Source of the DNA: Apostichopus japonicus
Taxonomy: Eukaryota > Echinodermata > Holothuroidea > Aspidochirotida > Stichopodidae
NCBI RefSeq assembly: GCF_037975245.1
Contig: NC_092562.1
Coordinates: 25,231,054 to 25,295,053, forward strand
Direction of reading: 5' to 3'
DNA length: 64,000 nucleotides
Made by a program: the position numbers and the translations under genes
Part shown: positions 57,010-64,000 of the stretch, piece by piece
Layout: each line of letters begins with the position of its first letter
Numbering within the stretch: position 1 is the first letter of the stretch
Notes under the pieces: generated by a model
Database searches by the model: none
What the model saw: the letters and a program-made list of their open reading frames with translations, nothing else
What the model was told of the DNA's origin: nothing

Positions 57010-59660
57010 ATTCTGTGGGAAGTAGGAAGAGAATGTTTTCTAGAAAATAACAAATTTACACACCACAAGAAAAGAAAAATTAATATGAAAGACAATTTAA
57101 CAAAAGAGTTCAAACATGTGATAAGATATAATATTGGCGATATCTAAGATTCTCGTACTGATACATCAATACTTTGTTTCCCTGGTTGCCAAACTATGAA
57201 GATATTGCAGTATTTTAAGCAAATTTCCAAAATAAAACTTCTCTAGTTTCAACTGTTTTATGCTTTCACCGTAAAATATTTGGTTCATGAAACTTCAAAG
57301 ATATTAAATTATTAGTGAAGTTATCGTGTATATCAGCTATAAGTTCAACTCTGGTAACATCATTTATGGCCACATTTCCCAAACTACGGGTTGCCATGGT
57401 TTTAATTTTTTTTAAGAAAAACAAAATTTTCACAGGAATAATTTCCACACATGAATGCACGTTGCCAATCTCAGGTGGTATTTTTGCTACAGCCATACGC
57501 AGGTCTGACTCCTGACTCTCCCTACCCCCCGACCCACCCCCCCACCCCTCCTCATTTCAAATCTGTATCCAGATCCAGGACTGTGAATTAGCTAGGTCTA
57601 TATTCAAACTGCTGTATCCATAGGCTTTCTGTTGGCATGCAGTATTATATATATTGCAGTCCTTCTGGTACATTGAACCTTTAAAGGCATTGAAGACTCG
57701 CCCCAAACCGCGTGCCCCGCTCTGAAAAAGTTAACGTTCTGTTGCTTGCAAGTGAAGTTTTCTTCTTGTCGCTACAAAATGCAGACAGTAATGAAACATG
57801 ATACCTTGCTATTTTTTATCTAGACATAAGAAGTCCATAGTTGCTATGTACACTGTGTTGTGGGTATTGACCGTAGCTGTACAGTAGTGTATATTAAATT
57901 ACCAACGGTAGCAAGCTGTGTGTGTATTTTCTGGGATCGATGGTGGTGTCTAACACTTCTGTTACACATCATTCGAAACTAGGTCAGATTACCGGCATGA
58001 GTCCTTTCTTTGTGCGCGAGTCTTCACACCCTTTAAGTATCGGGACTAATATTTTACAATAGCTTCAGTATGACAGATTTGCTGAGAGTTACAATAAAAT
58101 CATAGCAAACAAAAACATTTCCCAATATCTGTAAACAGAATTGTTGAGAAGATAAGCACTCTTGACAAAACATCATTCATCATGACATTCCACATTCTCC
58201 AAGCAGTTCAAGTACAGTGCAGCAGCATCTATATGCATAATTCTCCATGTACAACATGATCGATATCAATGCTCAATGTTACAGGCTGCAGCTCCTGAGC
58301 ATTATTGAAAGCAATAGCTATGACCTTACTTCGAGCAAATAAAACATAAACTTTCAGTCCACATAGACAAGAGAATTATAGTATCTAGTGCTTAGAATTT
58401 TAGCCCTGTGTATTCAGATAATATATAAGATGTTACGTGTAAACATACATAATATTTGGTGATGTGTGTGGACAACATCTATGGGTACACAAAGTTTTGC
58501 GAGGGCAGCTTTTTGCATAAATTTGAATAATTGTTTTAAGACCATTATGAATAGCAGTTTCCCACAAGGTATACATATTGAATTATTGTGTGGATTATTA
58601 AGTGGATTGCATTTTGTGGATTTAACTTTTTTTTCCAAAACTTGGAAATCTTAATCTTTGTCCATAACTCTGTAAAAACTTTGTATTTTCTTTATTTTTT
58701 GTGTGCTTGAAGTTTAACTGTAAGTTAACATTCCTAACTTTATAGCTTAACAAGTCTACAACATTATGGTAGTTACAATTACATCACAACAGTCCATCTG
58801 CAGCATTACTGAACAATTAGTATGCATCGGAACTGTTCCCATCTAAACAATCTTTGCTAAAATTCACCATATTTTGCTGGTAGGGAGACCAGTGACTTTT
58901 GGCAAAACATTGTAACTTTTCCCCTAATTGTCCTGAACAATTAAACTCAAGGGAGGACTTCTGCAGACCCAGGGACTAATTGGTCCACTGTACCAGCATA
59001 CTGACTCACTGAGAACCATATAGGCCTATATGCTGCTGACTTCTCTCCACTGCATGGTTGAGATGCCCAAGGTGCGGATTCTGTTTACGCAATCTCCAAG
59101 CAACGGTCACAACTGCATGGTGTACATTTGTCCCTCCCCGGTCAAAGTACAAGCACAATAAAAACGATGTGCGTGCAAAAGCTTGCACTGTACGTTAGAA
59201 CCAGTTGTGTTCAATTAAATTCCATTATCCATCACTTGAAACCAACTTCAATTTGCTCAAAAGTTTCTCCAGAAATAAATTCCGTTTACAACTCTTTCGC
59301 AAATGTTTGTTTTATAAAGACCTTTGCAGACCTGTATTTATCATTATATTTATTTATAAAGTTTAACCTTTTTTCCCCTTTTTCTTTATTGCAACTTAGG
59401 TGTAATAAAGTAGATGACCATGCAGCTATAAAATAAGAAATACTAATTGTGACCAAGAAAGTAATAAAACTGCCTTGATCTGCTTAATATGATGTACTAA
59501 TATATGGGCATTTGATGTAAGGGCTTCAATAGCACAAACAAAACAGTGCCACTCTCTGTTTATAAACCACAATGATAAAGCTGGAGTCTGCAAGACATTA
59601 TAAATATCCCATAATATGACAATTGATGCATTTAAGCTTTTTGCTCCCTTGTACCAAAAA
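57010..59660. other. upstream intron or intergenic stretch
   Basis: If the 5' UTR exons near 61.7 kb are used, this is intron. A C-rich run at about 57524-57549. No gene, RNA or tandem repeat that I can support. Confidence 0.4.
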
Positions 59661-59669
59661 GGCATTCTT

Positions 59670-60205
59670 CAGACCCGTCAACTCTCCCGATTTTACCAGG
59701 AGACTCCCGGTTTTTACCCGAATCTCCCTGCCTCCCGGTTTCATATTCTATTCTCCCGGTTTTTTCATGTTTCATCACTTGCGAAATTTCTGAAAATAGC
59801 CAACAATAAGTCCTATGCTTAGTAATTCCCCACAGTAATGCTGAACAGGAAAGGCTATTCAGTGTAGTTTGCAAGAACAAGACAGACAGTCGGTCAAGTC
59901 TCAAGCTTGATGGGACTCTATCAAGCATACAAGCCATGAAGTCACAGTACCCAGAGTCTACTGTTCCCTGTTTCAAATGGAAGCCTACTAAAGAAACCCT
60001 GTAGAAAGCGAAGCGAGCTGCTGTAAACTACAACAAGAAACACTGATTGGACGATTCTCTCACTGTATATTGCATTATTTAGGAGTAGTGATATCATTTC
60101 AGTTGAAAATTACCAACCTCCCTATTTTCCCATTATTCTCCCTATTTTTTGGCCCTGAAAAATGTTATTCTCCCTATTTTGGGGTCAAACAGGTTGACAG
60201 GTCTG
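59670..60205 (+). mobile_element. decayed hAT element with a transposase C-terminal fragment
   Basis: Left end CAGACCCGTCAACTCTCCCG and right end (reverse complement) CAGACCTGTCAACCTGTTTG are inverted repeats. Inside, the + strand from about 59825 reads PHSNAEQERLFSVVCKNKTD then LKLDGTLSSIQAMKSQYP, the hallmark of the hAT dimerisation domain, with a stop after KPTKETL. Length 536 bp, so an internally deleted copy. No clear 8-bp target duplication. Confidence 0.8.
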
Positions 60206-60416
60206 ATATTTATTCCTTTCCTTGTAGGTATATTAAATGTGTAGGGTTCCAGCCTATAGCATGTATATCTACTGCTATTTTTTCTTGTAACCTTTACTTA
60301 TTGTACACCTAATATCATAACTACTTGCAAATGGTGTCTCCATGCCCAGATGTTATATGTAATCATCTGCTGACTCTGGTCTCATTTGTATTATATTATT
60401 GTATACTGTAAATCTT

Positions 60417-60625
60417 CCTGTATGTTTGTGATTGGGCAACTAGGTCGATAGGGTGTGGTTATAACCTTGTGAGTATTAGCAGGGAGCTGCTAGAGTAGCA
60501 GCTCCCTGGTATTAGTTACCTAGGGATATGTGTACCTGTCAGTGTAGCCTACTGTGGTATAGTACTATATTGTGATTGTATGTCAATAAACAGAACTACA
60601 CCAAACCCTGGAGTGTACACAGCAT
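60417..60625. repeat. second LTR-like hairpin repeat
   Basis: TTATAACC (60470) precedes a 12-bp perfect hairpin CAGGGAGCTGCT / AGCAGCTCCCTG (60480-60508), with CAATAAACAG about 75 bp later. Same layout and same CAGGGAG...CTCCCTG stem as at 28119-28148, though the loops and stem interiors differ. Confidence 0.4.
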
Positions 60626-61689
60626 GCATATAGCTGTAGAACACAAGATTCTCTGCAGCGGGTAATTCTAAATAAACTTTATGCAAGCCCTTCATTATGA
60701 AATTGTTAAAAAAGACAAAGAATAAATGTAATCTGCTGCCTTGGCCAACTTTGCTGGATATCTAATTATATATATACACACTTGCACAATTGTTTTTTTA
60801 AAAAGAAATGCCTTTGTACAGAACAAACTATACCTACCAATTTATTGTAAAATGTTTGTGAAATTGGGAGAACAATTTTGCCATTTTGCAAAATAATAAT
60901 CACCATGTTAAAAGATTATCCTTCTCTGCAAGTTGCCACCACAGAAAAGTTGTGAAAGAGACTGAACCTTGAAAATTATGAAAGGAGGACTGCTTTCACT
61001 CTGAGCAATCAGGCTCAATGTACTCACTATAATTAGGCTCGCCCTTATTTACTGAGTCTAACAGCCCTTTAATAAAAATTGCAAATGTAGCCAAACATGA
61101 AATAGCCATACTATAGTATAAGTAGGCCATGGCCTTCCCTATTTTCAACAAAATCAGGCTAGACTTTGCCTAGTAATTTAACTTAGCCTAGTAATCTTGC
61201 ATTCAATTAAGCTGAACTTTAAGATGACTTGGGGGTAGCCCAAAACCTAAGATTAAGTGGGTGCCCTGGAAGGGGCAAGATAATGATCTTGCCACAATTA
61301 ATACTGCAGGTTTGGAAACTGTAAAACAATATCCTAACGAGTAACGGCCTACTAACATGATTATAACCTAACGTTATGTTACCGTTAGGCCCCTAAGCCT
61401 AGGGCCAAAAGCCTGCTATAGCAAGTTACGTAAGTTAGCCGTAGCCTAGTAATATAATATTACTTGAATTTCAGAATTCTGATTGACTATTGAGGTCTAG
61501 CAATGGAATGACGATTGATACTCAAAAGCATAGTTGTTACTTCTTGGATGGAAACGTCAGGCCCACTTTCTTTACACATTCTCTAACACATTCTCTTACA
61601 TTTACTATAGTGGATGAGCAGTTTGCAGTAATTAACAGTTTTTATTTAAATTTTCTTAAACTATAAGATCAAAACTAAGGCCGGCTTAC

Positions 61690-61850
61690 CTGAAAATTTT
61701 AGCTCAAGGAGGAACTTTAATCGAACAAGTGGTTTGTCCACCTAAAACGTCTACCAAATGAAGATAACCAACAACACGATCTTCTCAACATGCGACGACG
61801 GACAGCCAGTTAAATATTTGCTATCAACGCAGCCCTTCAAAGAGATATAT
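61690..61850 (-). promoter_or_regulatory. candidate 5' UTR exon(s) and promoter of the PLPPR-like gene
   Basis: On the minus strand TTTTCAG with donor GTAAGC at 61689-61684 and, further upstream, AACTCAAG with donor GTAAGT at about 61960-61955; a possible acceptor CTCTTTGAAG lies near 61836. They could be alternative first exons or two consecutive non-coding exons. No coding role; inferred from splice signals only. Confidence 0.3.
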
Positions 61851-61969
61851 ACACACGATTGTGCAGTAAATGTAAAACCGTTATTTACTGTACGGGAGTA
61901 GTCGTTTACAAGCGTGTAATATCGACCTGTGAATCATTGAGCAATATATTACTTACCTTGAGTTGTGTG

Positions 61970-63285
61970 TTGCCAAAGGACCACACCTACACATAGAACC
62001 GTATTCAATAGACGATCAATCAATATTTTTTTCACATCTGTTAACTATAACATATGATCTTGGTTAGTATATTCCACACAGAAAATTAAATAGTGTACTT
62101 GATCTGAATTGCAATTAACGCACATAACCGCGTAACTGTTGACAATTTGAAGAACGTGTTGACATCGCCTGCAACAATTAATGTCGTATGCCAGGGCCCC
62201 GCCCCCTCCCCACAAGAAGGCTATGTCTGGCCAAGGTTTTCGAAGGATTTTTTTTAAGTAATGTGGTTTTCAGTTGATGCATTTTATTTGTCTTTCTTAA
62301 TTCTGGAATGTATTCGCAGTGATTGCCGATCATTTCATGCTTGATAATGATTTATCCCCTCCCCATCCATTCCCATATCAGATCCAAAAGTGAAATAAGG
62401 CTTTTAGTCAGCTGAAAGTCTGAAACGTACGTAATGTAGACAATTATGCAGCTACATACAGAAAGTTTAAATCTCGATTCATGCTTAGCGACAAATGCCG
62501 GGGGCGCTATCAATCAAAATGTAAATCAAAATGTCAGAGATATGCGCGTTTAAAGAAGCCAACACACTAGCCTAAAGCGTGATATTTCTTCCGTTTAACT
62601 AACCTAGGAACACGCGCTTCCGCGTTTGACTGTATCCAGCAAAGGCCTAGTGACTTCATCACATGTCATGCAAATACACATGTTGAGTCTAGTAATGTAC
62701 ATGGCCACAGACTTAGCGCGTAGCCCTAGTAATACGGTGTTGCTATAGATGACGTCACAGAAGGTATCGCCTTATTAACGACAGCTGATTGGTCTAAAGT
62801 TGACGCACTGGTTGTATGCTAAAAAAACAATGTTATTCCTTCATATATTGCCAACGATATACATAGCAGAGGCACGTAAAATGAAGTTTCTTCATCGAAA
62901 AACATAGATTTACGTAAGTTTTGTATTTAATTCTTTTAAATAAATTGGTACAAAGTTGACTATGTCTGGAATAAACCAAATTTGCACTGTCAAATTAGTA
63001 AAAGCTCAACGGTAGTGGTCGCATGCACGTTTTTGAAGATTTTGGGTATACATGTAGGCCATACCATATCATAGTTTACACGTTACAGAAGGCCGTTTCA
63101 GTGCACGGTGAACCAAATTGCTGATCAATGGCAATGGAATTCACTTAAAAAACGAACACAAGAGATGTCATTGTCATTTCTACTCATTTGTGTAATTCGC
63201 TAACTGTTAAAAGGGGATTCAAAGCTGATGCAGGAGGTGATAAATATAAGCCTTCATAGGCCTACATATTGACACACACACGTTT
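61970..63285. other. upstream flank, no gene recognised
   Basis: AT-rich, with CpG-containing patches at about 62490-62640 and 62700-62800. Nothing coding or repeated is supportable. Confidence 0.4.
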
Positions 63286-63291
63286 ATCAGG

Positions 63292-63860
63292 GGCGTAGCG
63301 AGCGGGGGGGTGTGGGGGGGTGTCACACCCCCCCAATAATTTGGTCGCTGTCGGCAAATTTTGGGTCTGTCGGCAAAAGGAGAAAAGGTGAAGAGAGCGG
63401 AAGGGGAAGAAAGAAGGAAAGCTGAATAGAGAAAAGGAGAACGGGAGCTTCTTCTGTGCCAAATTTGACTTAAAATATGCACCAGATTGCATCTAAGGAC
63501 GTTTTAAAACTAAAAATTTTCCAAAGGGGAGGGGGACACCCCCTCCACTTAGACCCCTTCCCCATTTCAGTCACCACTTCCAGATCAGTCGGCAAATCAA
63601 AATTTGACTTAAAATACACACCAGATTGCATCTAAGGACGTTTCAACACTAAAAATTTTCCAAAGGGGAGGGGGAGACCCCCTCCCCTTAGACCCCTCCC
63701 CCATTTCAGTCACCACTTCCGGATCCGTCGGCAAATCAAATTTGACTTAAAATATGCACCAGATTGCATCTAAGGACGTTTCAAAACTAAAAAATTGCCA
63801 AAGGGGAGGGGGACACCCCCTCCCCTTAGACCCCTCCCCCATTTCAGATTATTATCCTGG
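63292..63860. repeat. hAT-type G-rich repeat with internal ~139-bp tandem array
   Basis: Starts CAGGGGCGTAGCGAGCGGGG, a common invertebrate hAT end, then TGTCGGCAAA repeats. From about 63463 three units (starts about 63463, 63603, 63741) share TTTGACTTAAAATAYRCACC, AGATTGCATCTAAGGACGTT and GGGGAGGGGGACACCCCCTC. The right end of the element is not identified. Confidence 0.65.
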
Positions 63861-64000
63861 ATAAAATGAAATACAAACGTTTTAATTTAAACTTTTTAGT
63901 TCAGTCTCTCATAGAATTATATTAAGCAGTGGTATCTTGAATGTTGACTATTTACACAATTGTATGGAGAATCACAAGAGTAAAGATGCAATGTTGCCCA

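Overview
The window is nuclear DNA of an animal: genes are split by GT-AG introns, the sequence is AT-rich with long (TA)n tracts and G homopolymers, and non-LTR retrotransposon and hAT debris is everywhere. The repeat flora and gene families suit a marine invertebrate, perhaps an echinoderm or other invertebrate deuterostome, but no gene here fixes the species. There are no prokaryotic features, no CRISPR and no rRNA.

Region 1 (about 2.0-13.4 kb, + strand): a multi-exon gene with five or six small coiled-coil exons and one large 3' exon that encodes a NERD-type nuclease-like domain followed by a superfamily-1 helicase-like P-loop NTPase. The large exon carries one apparent -1 frameshift at an A run. 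The introns hold satellite-like tandem repeats and one arm of a 5.8-kb-spaced inverted repeat.

Region 2 (13.45-27.8 kb): a decayed CR1/L2-like LINE is cut in two inside its reverse transcriptase. Its reading stops at the codons for DVTS (15172) and resumes at GVPQG (27713). The 12.54 kb in between starts and ends with an inverted repeat (ACGGCGCCTATYGGGG), so it is a discrete mobile element with a readable empty site. It carries a single seven-exon gene whose spliced frame closes perfectly at 1190 aa: a KMT5A-like SET methyltransferase, an acidic linker with 46-aa repeats, Cys/His motifs, a tyrosine-recombinase-like core and a Myb/SANT-like tail. This is the standout of the window.

Region 3 (27.8-43 kb): a 65-bp paralogous scrap of the NERD/P-loop gene, an LTR-like hairpin repeat, a 5'-truncated LINE on the minus strand (30.2-32.2 kb), then about 11 kb of repeat-rich DNA without a recognisable gene.

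Region 4 (43.1-61.9 kb, - strand): a PLPPR/LPP-family six-transmembrane gene, with six mutually phase-compatible coding exons, a probable C-terminal exon and candidate 5' UTR exons. Its catalytic motif C2 reads PSTNA rather than PSGHA, so it is probably a non-catalytic PLPPR-like protein. Its introns and 5' flank hold minisatellites, a hAT MITE with an 8-bp target duplication and a decayed hAT element. The window ends in a G-rich hAT-type repeat with an internal 139-bp tandem array.
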